A DNA stretch of 64,000 nt. Source: Paraburkholderia sp. LEh10. GTDB taxonomy: Bacteria > Pseudomonadota > Gammaproteobacteria > Burkholderiales > Burkholderiaceae. The first letter of the stretch is position 1. Each line of letters opens with the position of its first letter. Made by a program: the position numbers and the translations under genes. The stretch covers positions 62,001 to 126,000 of the forward strand of contig NZ_JAGIPX010000020.1 in assembly GCF_017814945.1 (NCBI RefSeq). Direction: 5' to 3'. This document shows positions 1 through 8,674 of this stretch, one piece after another. A model generated the notes under the pieces. It was not told where the DNA came from and ran no database searches. It saw only the letters and a program-made list of their open reading frames with translations.

Positions 1-29
1 GGCTATTCATGCAGTCTGCATGAATAGCC
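1..29. repeat. Perfect 13-bp inverted repeat at the left edge
   Basis: Arms GGCTATTCATGCA and its exact complement flank a 3-base loop (GTC). There is no run of T on either side, so it is not an ordinary intrinsic terminator. The TGCATGAATA-like halves recall arginine-repressor style boxes, but that is only a resemblance. The sequence before base 1 is missing, so the element may be longer. Bases 30-149, up to the end of the PhzF-like gene, hold nothing I recognise. Confidence 0.6.
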
Positions 30-149
30 GCGTATGCGTGGAATTGGGGCGTTGTGTGGATGTACATCCGATGGACTTTTAGAACATCCAGGTGACGTGG
101 AAATGTCAATTCCGCCAGCCGTCGCGCGACTCGTCACGCGTGCGGCGTT

Positions 150-1040
150 TCAACGCAGACGGAACGTGCCGTCCACGATCGTCACCGATGCGCCGCCAAT
201 CCACGTCTTGCCTGCCGCGTCGTCGTAACGGACAGAGACATCGCCGGCGCGGCCGAGCGCAGTGCCCTGGCGCACCGTGTATTGCGCGCCGGGCCGCCGG
301 TTCTGCGCGGTGAGCAGCCCCGCGAGCGCCGCGTTCGCGCTGCCTGTCACAGGGTCTTCCCCAATGCCGAGCCCGCCGCCCATCATCAGGCAGCGCAGCT
401 CGAACGTCGCCGGTCCATTCGAATCGTGCGGGCCATAAGCGGCAACGCCGTGCACGCCGACCGTCTGGGCGACGCGCGCGAACGCGGCCGCATCCGGGTC
501 GAGCGTAAGACACGCGCTCGCTGAATTCATACGGACGACGAGCCATTGCGGACCGTTGTCCACGCCGCAGGGCTGTGCCGTGTAATCGATTGCATCGCTG
601 CGCAGGGCCTCGTCGAGCGCCGCGTACTGGCTCTCGTCGAGCGGCGTGACGCGCGCGGGCGGCGCGGCGAATGCCCATACGTTGCGTTGGCTGTCTTCCT
701 CCGCGAGTTCGATCAGCCCCGCCGCGCACTGCTGCACGAGCCGGCCCGGCTGCTTCGGCCGATTGCCGGCTTCGCGCCATGCGTGCGCGGTGCCGAGCGT
801 CGGGTGGCCGGCGAACGGCAACTCGCCGCGCGTCGTGAAGATGCGTACGTGATAGTCGGCGGACGGGTCGGTTGGTCTGAGCAGAAAAGTGGTCTCGGAC
901 AGATTCGTCCAGCGCGCGATCGCCTGCATCTGCTCAGTGCCGAGTCCGTCCGCGTCGAATACCACGGCGAGCGGATTGCCTTTGAACGGCACCGATGTGA
1001 AGACATCGACCTGTTTGAAGCGAACGATTTGCTCTTGCAT
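150..1040 (-). CDS. PhzF family isomerase/epimerase-like protein
   Basis: A 296-residue protein of the PhzF (diaminopimelate-epimerase fold) family. Visible landmarks are the N-terminal GNPLAVVFDADGL segment, NLSETTF near residue 49 with the glutamate that is catalytic in PhzF, a GHPTLGTAH segment, and GEDPVTGSANAAL near the C-terminus. The length fits the family (260-300). I chose the ATG that begins MQEQIVRFKQVDVF, because the longer frame upstream reads as non-coding and overlaps a terminator. No other phenazine genes are present, so phenazine synthesis is unlikely; the substrate is unknown. A terminator separates it from the RidA-family gene upstream, so it probably has its own promoter in 1041-1126. 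Confidence 0.9.
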   Translation of the reverse strand: MQEQIVRFKQVDVFTSVPFKGNPLAVVFDADGLGTEQMQAIARWTNLSETTFLLRPTDPSADYHVRIFTTRGELPFAGHPTLGTAHAWREAGNRPKQPGRLVQQCAAGLIELAEEDSQRNVWAFAAPPARVTPLDESQYAALDEALRSDAIDYTAQPCGVDNGPQWLVVRMNSASACLTLDPDAAAFARVAQTVGVHGVAAYGPHDSNGPATFELRCLMMGGGLGIGEDPVTGSANAALAGLLTAQNRRPGAQYTVRQGTALGRAGDVSVRYDDAAGKTWIGGASVTIVDGTFRLR

Positions 1041-1126
1041 CGCCTGTTTCCTCTTCGATGATCTGTTGTGGCCGTGCAACGTGGAGCGCCGGCATGCCGC
1101 GCGCCGCCTCGTGACCGAGGACGCAC

Positions 1127-1172
1127 AAAAAAGCACGCCGCCGATGACGCGTTCACATCATCGACGGCGTGC
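1127..1172 (-). terminator. Rho-independent terminator downstream of the RidA-family gene
   Basis: Read on the minus strand, GCACGCCG and CGATGA pair with TCATCG and CGGCGTGC across one mismatch and a 10-base loop, followed by six T. It lies about 70 bases past the RidA-family stop codon and before the PhzF-like gene, splitting the two into separate transcripts. Confidence 0.8.
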
Positions 1173-1242
1173 CGGCATTGGAGCGCGCGATGAAGGCATG
1201 TGCAACCAACGCCTTCAATCGCTGACGTTCGCAAGGTGCCGC

Positions 1243-1707
1243 TTACTGGACCTCGGCGATCAGTTCGATCTCGACGCACGCGCCGAGCGGAATCTGCGCA
1301 ACGCCGAATGCCGAACGCGCATGCTTGCCGCGCTCGCCGAACACGTCGGCGATCAGCTCCGATGCGCCGTTCGTCACGATATGCTGCTCGGTGAAATCGA
1401 GCGTCGAGTTCACGAGGCTCATCAGCTTGACGATGCGCGTCACGCGGTTCAGGTCGCCGACGTGCGCATGCAGTGTCGCGAGCAGGTCGATCGCGATCGA
1501 GCGTGCCGCCGCCTTGCCTTCTTCCGTCGTCAGGTTGTCGCCGAGCTTGCCGGCCCATACCTTGCCGTCCTTTTTCGCGATGTGGCCGGACAGATACACC
1601 GTGTTGCCGCTTTGCGCGCTCATCACGTACGCGGCAGCGGGCGCGCCCGCCACGGGCAGTTCGATGCCCAGTTCCTTCAGCTTGTCATACACATTCGATT
1701 GAGCCAT
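1243..1707 (-). CDS. RidA (YjgF/UK114) family protein
   Basis: A 154-residue protein, slightly longer than classical RidA (about 128). Family members hydrolyse reactive enamines and imines, such as 2-aminoacrylate, released by PLP enzymes. The key arginine that binds the substrate carboxylate (R105 in E. coli RidA) appears retained as ARSAFGVA near residue 131, followed by the usual VEIELIAEV strand. It lies 135 bp downstream of a PLP aminotransferase gene on the same strand, a natural partnership for scavenging its by-products. The start codon is MAQSNVYDKL. The subgroup is uncertain because the N-terminus differs from canonical RidA. Confidence 0.92.
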   Translation of the reverse strand: MAQSNVYDKLKELGIELPVAGAPAAAYVMSAQSGNTVYLSGHIAKKDGKVWAGKLGDNLTTEEGKAAARSIAIDLLATLHAHVGDLNRVTRIVKLMSLVNSTLDFTEQHIVTNGASELIADVFGERGKHARSAFGVAQIPLGACVEIELIAEVQ

Positions 1708-1842
1708 GACGTGTCCTCGTCGATGAATGGAAACAGTGGTTTAGCTTGCGCGCGACAGGCGTCGATTCGATGTCGCTTCGACGTTGGTGCCGCGCTGACG
1801 GCGTGAGCGGACGCGTTGCGAACGCGTCCTTGTGCGGGCGCT

Positions 1843-3039
1843 TCAAACGCGCGCGCGGATCAGTTCCGCGAGACGCGCAACGCCTTCGTCGATCTTCTCG
1901 GGCGGCACGGTCACGAACGAAAGACGCAGCGTGTTGTGCTGCGCCTCGTTGGCGAAGAACGGACCGCCCGGCACGAACGCGACGTTCTGCGCGACGGCTG
2001 CTTCGAGCAGCTTCATCGAATCGATTTTCTGCGGCAGCGAGACCCAGATGAACATGCCGCCTTCCGGGCGGTTCCACGTCACGCCTTCCGGCATGTAGCG
2101 TTCGAGCGAGCCGAGCATCGCTTCGCACTGGTCGCGATAGAGCGCGCGGATTTTCGGCACGTGAGTATCGAGGAAGCCGTCCTTCACGACTTCGTGCACG
2201 ATGCGCTGCGTGAAGCTCGGCGTGTGCAGGTCGGTGGCCTGCTTGGCCTGCACGAGCTTGAAGTGCAGTTCCTCGGGCGCAATGATGTAGCCGATCCGCA
2301 GACCCGGCGCGAGCACTTTCGAGAACGAGCCGAGATGAACGATGTGATCGGGCGCCATCGACAGCATCGTCGGCAGCGGCTCGCCCTTGTAGTCGAGCGC
2401 GCCGTACGGATCGTCTTCGATGACGGGGAAGGGCGCCGACTTCGCGAGCTCCGCGAGCGCGCGGCGGCGCTCGACGGGCAGGCGGCGTCCCGTCGGATTC
2501 TGGAAGTTCGGCTGCGCGTACAGAAGGCGCGCACCCTTCGTCAGTTCGGGCGTGAGGCCTTCGGGGATCAGGCCGTGGTCGTCGGTCGGCACCTGTACGT
2601 AGTGCGGCTCGTACAGCGAGAACGATTGCAGCGCGCCGAGATAGGTCGGCGTTTCGACGAGCACGGGGCTTTCCGGGCACACCAGCACCTTGCCGAGCAG
2701 ATCGAGCGCCTGCTGCGAGCCTGTCGTGATCAGCACCTGCGACGGGCGGATTTGCGCGCCGTTCACCGAGTAGCGCTGCGCGATCCATTCGCGCAGCGGC
2801 AGATACCCTTCCGTCGCGCTGTACTGGAGCGCGGCGGCGGGGGCGTCGCGCAGGATGCGGTCGCTTGCCGCGCGCATCGCTTCGGCCGGGAACGTGGCCG
2901 GCGACGGCAGGCCGCCCGCAAACGAAATGACCTCGGGCCGCTCGGTGACCTTCAGGATTTCGCGGATCGCCGAACTGGTCAGCTTGCGAGCGCGTTCGGA
3001 CAATTGCCAGGCCGGGGCATTGAGGTCGCTTTGATTCAT
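1843..3039 (-). CDS. PLP-dependent aminotransferase (fold type I, 2-aminoadipate aminotransferase-like)
   Basis: A 398-residue class I/II aminotransferase close to the LysN/2-aminoadipate and MocR-domain branch. Visible are ISFAGGLPSP near the N-terminus, the PLP lysine in GSFSKVLAPGLRIGY (K241), the NPTG motif with QNPTGRRL, and EDDPYGALDY. The start ATG has GAGGAG a few bases upstream. It precedes the RidA-family gene and follows an EamA exporter gene (62 bp gap) on the same strand, with a divergent MocR regulator further upstream. The amino-donor specificity cannot be read from the sequence; branched-chain, aromatic or aminoadipate substrates are all possible. Confidence 0.93.
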   Translation of the reverse strand: MNQSDLNAPAWQLSERARKLTSSAIREILKVTERPEVISFAGGLPSPATFPAEAMRAASDRILRDAPAAALQYSATEGYLPLREWIAQRYSVNGAQIRPSQVLITTGSQQALDLLGKVLVCPESPVLVETPTYLGALQSFSLYEPHYVQVPTDDHGLIPEGLTPELTKGARLLYAQPNFQNPTGRRLPVERRRALAELAKSAPFPVIEDDPYGALDYKGEPLPTMLSMAPDHIVHLGSFSKVLAPGLRIGYIIAPEELHFKLVQAKQATDLHTPSFTQRIVHEVVKDGFLDTHVPKIRALYRDQCEAMLGSLERYMPEGVTWNRPEGGMFIWVSLPQKIDSMKLLEAAVAQNVAFVPGGPFFANEAQHNTLRLSFVTVPPEKIDEGVARLAELIRARV

Positions 3040-3101
3040 GGTCTCCTCGTCGTGTTGCTTGAACAGTGGTCGGTCAAAAAGGTGATTATCGCGCGAACTC
3101 G

Positions 3102-4007
3102 TCAGGCGGCGCGAACGGGTCGCACGGCCGTGTGCACGGCGGCGCGGCGGCCCAGCATCACGGTGGCGATCACGGCGGCCGCGAAAATCCACGTGATGGG
3201 CGCGACGTGCTCGCCGAAGAAGAGCGCGGAGAACGCCATCGTGAAGAAGATCTGCAGCAGTTGCACCTGGCCGACGCGCGCGATGCCGCCCATCGCGAGC
3301 CCCGCATACCATGCGAAGAAGCCGATGAACTGCGAGAACAGCGTCACGTAGCCGAACGCGAGCCAGGTCTTCAGCGCGACTGGCGCGGGGTGCGTGACGT
3401 GCTGTTGCCAGCCGAGCCATGCAACGGGAACGAGCAGGAACGGCGCCGACACGACGAGCGCCCAGCAGATCACCTGCCAGCCGCCCATCTGCCGCGCGAG
3501 CCGCGCGCCTTCCGCATAGCCGAGTGCGCCGATGCCGACGGCGACGAGCATCAGCAGGTCGCCCGCCTGGAACGCGCCGCCCCCCGCCTGCAACGCAAAC
3601 GCGACGACGATCGCGCTGCCCGCAACGGCGCTCGCCCAGAACGCCTTCGACGGCCGCTCGTGCGACAGCCACGCCGCGTAGATCGCGACGCACAGCGGCT
3701 GCAAGCCGTTGACGACAGCGCCATGCGACGCGGGCACGCTCTTCATCGCCCACGCCGAGAACACCGGAAAGGCGATGATGACGCCGAGCGAGACGACGGC
3801 GAGCGCCTTCACTTGAGGCCACGTCGGCAGCTTTTCGCGGCGGATCGCGAGCAGCACGGCAGCGGGAACGGAAGCGGCGAGCGCCCGGCCAAGACCGTTC
3901 AGCAGCGGGCTGAATTCGGCGACGACGATGCGGGTCATCGGCAGTGTCAGGCTGAAAATCATCACGCCGATCAGGCCGAGCAACATGCCCTGGGTTTCAC
4001 GCTTCAT
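3102..4007 (-). CDS. DMT superfamily (EamA) inner-membrane transporter
   Basis: A 301-residue protein with about ten hydrophobic segments in two EamA repeats, the usual size for RhtA/YdcZ-type small-metabolite exporters. The first segment (GMLLGLIGVMIFSLTLPMTR) and the C-terminal half (LFFGEHVAPITWIFAAAVI) are typical. It lies 24 bp from the glyoxalase-like gene upstream and 62 bp from the aminotransferase gene downstream, so co-transcription is likely. By context it may export an amino acid or its keto product; that is inference. Confidence 0.9.
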   Translation of the reverse strand: MKRETQGMLLGLIGVMIFSLTLPMTRIVVAEFSPLLNGLGRALAASVPAAVLLAIRREKLPTWPQVKALAVVSLGVIIAFPVFSAWAMKSVPASHGAVVNGLQPLCVAIYAAWLSHERPSKAFWASAVAGSAIVVAFALQAGGGAFQAGDLLMLVAVGIGALGYAEGARLARQMGGWQVICWALVVSAPFLLVPVAWLGWQQHVTHPAPVALKTWLAFGYVTLFSQFIGFFAWYAGLAMGGIARVGQVQLLQIFFTMAFSALFFGEHVAPITWIFAAAVIATVMLGRRAAVHTAVRPVRAA

Positions 4008-4031
4008 TGCTTTTCGTCTCTTCGTGTGTGG

Positions 4032-4712
4032 TTATTTGAGCGTGCGCAGCCCGCCCGGTGTTTCGATGTCGGCGGCGAGCGCGGGCGTGCCACTCGTGCT
4101 TTCCAGCTTGATCAGGTGCGCCGCGCCGAGCCATTGCAACTGCTGCGCGACGATTTCGGCGTGCGGATGCCAGCCTGTGAGCGACTTGAGCGCGAGCCCC
4201 GTTTCCGGCAGCACCGCCGACGGATGACGCGGCGTATCCCATTGAATCAGCGACGGCACGATGCCATCGCCGGCGCCTTGCCACGCGGGGAATGCGCCGT
4301 CGTCGGCGACCGTCAGGCTCCATGTGAAATCGCCGCGCGTCAGCGGCACGACGGTCGAAATGCGCTGCGGATACTGCTGTTGCCACAGCGCCAGATTCTT
4401 CGGCCGCTCGACGCGCGCGACCCAGTGCGACAGATACGGGCCGCTGGCGAGGCGCGCGTGCGTCGCGGGATCGTCGAGGGCGAAGAGGCGCGGACGGGCG
4501 CCGTTGGAGGCGTCGGCGTCGGGATCGATCGCGATCACTTCGAGGTATGCGCCGCCCCACAGGTTGAGCAGCCGGTTGTGCGTGCGCATCGACGGGTGCG
4601 TGCCGCCGCCCGACGGCGCGACGCCGAGCGTATCGGCGACGTATTGCGTGCCCTCGTCGAGGGTACGGGCGGAAACAACGAGATGATCGAGGTGTAGCGT
4701 GTGTGCGGTCAT
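4032..4712 (-). CDS. VOC/glyoxalase-like domain protein
   Basis: A 226-residue protein starting with TLHLDHLVVSARTLDEG, the typical first strand and metal-ligand histidine of the vicinal oxygen chelate fold. It resembles the single-chain Glyoxalase-like domain family (PF13468 type), which pairs an HLVV-type N-terminal half with a divergent C-terminal half. Substrate unknown. It is the first gene of the likely minus-strand operon facing the MocR gene across a 380-bp gap, so any operator there would control it directly. Confidence 0.85.
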   Translation of the reverse strand: MTAHTLHLDHLVVSARTLDEGTQYVADTLGVAPSGGGTHPSMRTHNRLLNLWGGAYLEVIAIDPDADASNGARPRLFALDDPATHARLASGPYLSHWVARVERPKNLALWQQQYPQRISTVVPLTRGDFTWSLTVADDGAFPAWQGAGDGIVPSLIQWDTPRHPSAVLPETGLALKSLTGWHPHAEIVAQQLQWLGAAHLIKLESTSGTPALAADIETPGGLRTLK

Positions 4713-4925
4713 GGCTGCGAGAGGACGGTCGTTCTGCTGGATGCCGCTGCGGCAGGCAACTGTCTGCCGTATGCCGGGCGATCGGGGTTGGTCTGTAAGA
4801 ATAACCGTTTGGCTTGCGGCCGGACCATGCGCAGTCCGGCAAGGCCGGAATCAGCGGGCATTGCGCCGCCGTCATGAAGCGGGCAAGTGAATCGGAAACG
4901 GCATCGGAAACAGCGTCGAATCAAA

Positions 4926-4984
4926 TGTACCGACAGTCACCGGCACAGTAACGGTACAATCGGTTCGATACTGTTCGGTACAGT
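4926..4984. promoter_or_regulatory. Three-copy ACTGT/CGGTACA operator array between the VOC gene and mocR
   Basis: In the 380-bp divergent gap (4713-5092) three copies of one motif sit close together: ACTGTCGGTACA on the minus strand (4926-4937), ACAGTAACGGTACA (4945-4958) and ACTGTTCGGTACAGT (4970-4984), the last being an inverted repeat of ACTGT. TACAAT at 4955-4960 could serve as a -10 for the MocR gene, inside the second copy. MocR-type regulators are known to bind clustered repeats next to their own promoter. Binding here is inferred. I see nothing else in the gap. Confidence 0.6.
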
Positions 4985-5092
4985 TGTTTCGCCTTGCCTG
5001 TCCCGTCGCGCGGGGCGGACGCAACGCCGTCCGCCTGCGCCGAATGCCAGCCGTCCCGACGTCGCCCTTGCAGCACCCAGCTGGAGCCCGCC

Positions 5093-6550
5093 ATGTCCGT
5101 TCCGCTCGACCTGATTCCCGCCCCTCACGATGCCTCGGCGCTCACGCTCGTCGACCAGCTCGTCCAGTGGGCGCGCCGCCGCATCGAGGAGCGCGTGTTT
5201 CGTCCCGGCATGCGCATGCCGTCGATCCGCAAGCTCGCGCTCGACAAGGGCGTGTCGCGCTTCACGGTCGTCGAGGCGTATGAGCGGCTCGTCGCGCAGG
5301 GCTATCTGGATTCGCGGCGCGGCTCGGGCTTCTACGTGCGCGAGCGGCTCGCCGTCGGTCCGATCGCCGTCGAACGCCGCGCGACGCAGGATGCCGCGCC
5401 CGCGCCCAGCACCATCGACGTGGTCTGGCTGCTGCGCAACATGCTGCACACGTCGACGCGTCCCGAACGCGGGCCGGGCCTCGGCTATCTGCCGTCGCGA
5501 TGGCTCGACGGCGAGCTGATCACGGGCGCGCTGCGCACGCTCGGCCGGCAAAGCGGCGCGCAAATGCTCGGCTTCGGCACGCCGCAAGGCTTTTTGCCGC
5601 TGCGCCAGCAACTGCAGACTCGCCTTGAAGAACTGGAGATCGGCGCGTCGCCGGACCAGATCGTGCTCGTGTCCGGCATCACGCAGGCCATCGACCTGAT
5701 CGCGCGGCTCTACGTGCAGCCGGGCGATACGGTGATCGTCGGCGATCCGGCCTGGTTCCAGATGTTCGGGCGCTTCGCATCGCAAGGCGCACGCCTCGTC
5801 GGCATGCCGTATACGCCCGACGGCCCCGATCTCGACGCGCTGGAAACGCTCGTGCAGACATGGCGGCCGAAAATGCTCGTGATCAACTCGGTGCTGCAAA
5901 ATCCGACGGGCACGTCGCTTACTGCCGCGCAGGCGTTCCGCATTCTGCGGCTCGCGGAGGAATACGACTTCATCGTCGTCGAAGACGACATCTACGGCGA
6001 CCTGTGCCCGCCGGGCTTTCCCGCGACGCGCCTCGCGAGCCTCGACCAGCTCAAGCGCGTGATCTATCTGGGCAGCTTCTCGAAGACGCTCGCGGCGAAC
6101 TTGCGGGTCGGATTCGTCGCGTCGTCGCTGGACGTGGGGAAGGCGATCACCGACCAGAAAATGCTGGTCGGCATGACGACGCCCGAACTGAACGAGCGCG
6201 TGCTTTACAAGATCCTGACAGAGGGACATTACCGGCGGCACGTCGAGCGGCTGCGCGCGCGGCTCGACGGCGTGCGCGACAAGTCGGTGCGGATGCTGGA
6301 GAAGACGGGCCTGCGCATGTTCCAGACACCCGCTGCGGGCATGTTCGTGTGGGCGGACACGGGCGTCGATGCCGACGCGCTCGCGGCTGCCGGGCACGAG
6401 GAAGGCTTCTTGCTGACGCCGGGGAGCCTCTTTTCGCCGCAGCAGTCGCCGACCACGTGGATGCGCTTTAACGTTGCGAATTGCGGCGATCCGGCGCTGC
6501 CCGCATTCCTGTGCCGCTATCTGGACAGCGTCGCGCGCCGCGCGTCCTGA
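5093..6550 (+). CDS. MocR (GntR-type) transcriptional regulator with aminotransferase domain
   Basis: A 485-residue MocR regulator. Residues 20-90 form a GntR winged helix (MPSIRKLALDKGVSRFTVVE, then a GSGFYVRE wing). A long class I aminotransferase domain follows, with QNPTGTSLT, VEDDIYGDL and the PLP lysine in GSFSKTLAANLRVGF (K331). Such proteins sense PLP or an amino-acid adduct and regulate a neighbouring transporter or enzyme. The start ATG has GGAG ten bases upstream. The gene is divergent from the VOC-EamA-aminotransferase-RidA genes and is the likely regulator of that set through the shared operator array. Confidence 0.94.
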   Translation: MSVPLDLIPAPHDASALTLVDQLVQWARRRIEERVFRPGMRMPSIRKLALDKGVSRFTVVEAYERLVAQGYLDSRRGSGFYVRERLAVGPIAVERRATQDAAPAPSTIDVVWLLRNMLHTSTRPERGPGLGYLPSRWLDGELITGALRTLGRQSGAQMLGFGTPQGFLPLRQQLQTRLEELEIGASPDQIVLVSGITQAIDLIARLYVQPGDTVIVGDPAWFQMFGRFASQGARLVGMPYTPDGPDLDALETLVQTWRPKMLVINSVLQNPTGTSLTAAQAFRILRLAEEYDFIVVEDDIYGDLCPPGFPATRLASLDQLKRVIYLGSFSKTLAANLRVGFVASSLDVGKAITDQKMLVGMTTPELNERVLYKILTEGHYRRHVERLRARLDGVRDKSVRMLEKTGLRMFQTPAAGMFVWADTGVDADALAAAGHEEGFLLTPGSLFSPQQSPTTWMRFNVANCGDPALPAFLCRYLDSVARRAS

Positions 6551-6566
6551 ACGCTTGTCGACGCCT

Positions 6567-6592
6567 CTTGAATCCGGCGCGCACGCCCCCAT
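6567..6592 (+). promoter_or_regulatory. Sigma-32 (heat-shock) promoter of htpG
   Basis: CTTGAA at 6567-6572 and CCCCAT at 6587-6592 are separated by 14 bp, matching the RpoH consensus (CTTGAA, 13-17 bp, CCCCAT) almost exactly. It lies 90 bp before the htpG start and just after the mocR stop. HtpG is a classic heat-shock protein, so function and site agree. Confidence 0.88.
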
Positions 6593-6681
6593 CTGGAGCG
6601 GCAACGTCCGTATCGCACGCCGACACGGCAGGTACGGGCACCTGCTCCGAATCAACCTGCAACAAAAAGGGAAAACTGACC

Positions 6682-8574
6682 ATGGCACAAGAAACCATGA
6701 GCTTTCAGGCGGAAGTGAAACAGCTTCTGCACCTGATGATCCATTCGCTGTACAGCAACAAGGAAATCTTCCTCCGCGAACTGATCTCGAACGCATCGGA
6801 CGCCGCGGACAAGCTCCGGTTCGAAGCGATCGCGAACAGCGCGCTGTATGAGGACGATCCGAATCTGCGCATCCGCGTGTCGTACGACAAGGCGGCGCGC
6901 ACCATCAGCATCGACGACAACGGCATTGGCATGAGCCGCGACGAAGCGGTGTCGCACCTCGGCACGATCGCGCGTTCGGGCACGAAGGAGTTCTTCGGCA
7001 AGCTGTCGGGCGACCAGCAGAAGGACGCGGCGCTGATCGGCCAGTTCGGCGTCGGCTTTTACTCGGGCTTCATCGTCGCGGACAAGATCACGGTGGAAAC
7101 GCGCCGCGCCGGGCTGCCCGCGTCGGAAGGCGTGCGCTGGGTGAGCTCGGGCGAAGGCGATTTCTCGGTGGACACGATCGAGCGCGCGCAACGCGGCACG
7201 ACGATCACGCTGCATCTGCGCGCCGACGAAGACGAACTGCTGTCCACGTACAAGCTGAAGTCGATCATCCAGAAGTACTCGGATCACGTCGCGCTGCCCA
7301 TCCTGATGCAGAAGGAAGAGTGGGACGCCGAGAAGAGCGAGATGGTCGCGAAGGACGAAGACGAGACCGTCAACCAGGCCAGCGCGCTGTGGACGCGCGC
7401 GAAGAGCGACATCACCGACGAGCAGTACAAGCAGTTCTACCAGCATCTGTCGCACGATCACCAGGACCCGCTGACGTGGACGCATAACCGCGTCGAGGGA
7501 CGCAGCGAGTACACGCAACTGCTGTATGTGCCGTCGCACGCGCCGTTCGACCTGTGGAACCGCGATCATCGCGGCGGCCTCAAGCTGTACGTGAAGCGCG
7601 TGTTCATCATGGACGACGCCGAGCAACTGCTGCCCGCCTATCTGCGCTTCGTGAAGGGCGTCGTCGATTCGAGCGATCTGCCCCTCAACATATCGCGCGA
7701 ACTGCTGCAGGAAAGCCGCGATGTGAAGGCGATCCGCGAAGGCGTGACGAAGCGCGCGCTATCGATGCTCGAAGAGCTGGCCAACTCGGAAGAAGCCGCC
7801 GACAAGGAAAAGTACGCGACGTTCTGGAAGGAATTCGGCCAGGTGCTGAAGGAAGGCATCGGCGAAGACTTCACGAACAAGGAGCGCATTGCGAAGCTCG
7901 CGCGTTTCGCGTCGACGCATAACGACTCGTCGGAGCAGAACGTGTCGCTCGCGGACTACATCGCGCGCATGAAGCCCGAGCAGACGAAGATTTATTACGT
8001 CACGGCGGATACGTATCAGGCCGCGAAGAACAGCCCGCATCTCGAAGTGTTCCGCAAAAAGGGTGTCGAAGTGCTGCTGCTGACGGATCGCGTCGACGAA
8101 TGGATGCTGTCGTTCCTCAACGAGTTCGACGGCAAGCCGCTGCAAAGCGTCGCTCGCGGCGACCTCGATCTGGGCCAGCTGAACGACGAAGAGAAGCAGG
8201 CGCAAGAGAAGGTCAGCGAGGAGCTGAAGCCGCTCGTCGAACGCATGAAGGAAACGCTCAAGGACAAGGCGAAGGACGTGCGTCTGACGTTCCGCCTGAC
8301 CGACTCGCCGTCGTGCCTCGTCGCCGACGAAGGCGACATGAGCGGCTACCTGCAGCGCATGCTGAAGGCGGCGGGCCAGAACGCGCCGACGTTCCATCCG
8401 ATTCTCGAGGTGAATCCGGAACACGCGCTCGTCAAGAGCCTGCAGACGGACAACGCGAATTTCGACGACTGGTGCCACCTGTTGTTCGATCAGGCGTTGC
8501 TCGCGGAAGGCGGCTCGCTCGAAGACCCCGCGAGCTTCGTGAGACGCACCAACACGCTGTTGCTGGCGCGTTGA
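6682..8574 (+). CDS. htpG: Molecular chaperone HtpG (bacterial Hsp90)
   Basis: A 630-residue cytosolic Hsp90, close to E. coli HtpG (624). The N-terminal GHKL ATPase is clear: ELISNASDAADKLRFEA supplies the Mg-binding asparagine, followed by DDNGIGM and GQFGVGFYSGF. The middle and C-terminal dimerisation domains follow to RRTNTLLLAR. The start is the ATG of MAQETMSFQAEVK; the open frame upstream carries the promoter and is not coding. Single-gene transcription unit: RpoH-type promoter before it and a strong terminator after it. Confidence 0.98.
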   Translation: MAQETMSFQAEVKQLLHLMIHSLYSNKEIFLRELISNASDAADKLRFEAIANSALYEDDPNLRIRVSYDKAARTISIDDNGIGMSRDEAVSHLGTIARSGTKEFFGKLSGDQQKDAALIGQFGVGFYSGFIVADKITVETRRAGLPASEGVRWVSSGEGDFSVDTIERAQRGTTITLHLRADEDELLSTYKLKSIIQKYSDHVALPILMQKEEWDAEKSEMVAKDEDETVNQASALWTRAKSDITDEQYKQFYQHLSHDHQDPLTWTHNRVEGRSEYTQLLYVPSHAPFDLWNRDHRGGLKLYVKRVFIMDDAEQLLPAYLRFVKGVVDSSDLPLNISRELLQESRDVKAIREGVTKRALSMLEELANSEEAADKEKYATFWKEFGQVLKEGIGEDFTNKERIAKLARFASTHNDSSEQNVSLADYIARMKPEQTKIYYVTADTYQAAKNSPHLEVFRKKGVEVLLLTDRVDEWMLSFLNEFDGKPLQSVARGDLDLGQLNDEEKQAQEKVSEELKPLVERMKETLKDKAKDVRLTFRLTDSPSCLVADEGDMSGYLQRMLKAAGQNAPTFHPILEVNPEHALVKSLQTDNANFDDWCHLLFDQALLAEGGSLEDPASFVRRTNTLLLAR

Positions 8575-8609
8575 TCAGCGCGCTGGTGTCGCAGTAACGA
8601 ATCAAAAAT

Positions 8610-8635
8610 GCGCTGCTTCGGCAGCGCTTTTTTTT
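8610..8635 (+). terminator. Rho-independent terminator of htpG
   Basis: GCGCTGC, a TTCG tetraloop and GCAGCGC form a 7-bp stem followed by eight T. It starts 35 bp after the htpG stop. The AAAA before the stem could also serve the convergent small gene on the other strand. Confidence 0.92.
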
Positions 8636-8674
8636 CGTATGCGTCGCGTGGCGCGGCGCTGTGTTGGCGCTATA

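Noticed and set aside
150..1040. A phenazine biosynthesis locus
   Set aside because: Only a PhzF-like protein is present; PhzF homologues are widespread and no other phz gene adjoins it.
4937..6796. A 619-codon minus-strand frame opposite mocR and the htpG promoter
   Set aside because: It would erase a clear MocR gene and the heat-shock promoter; residue use is typical of an antisense frame.
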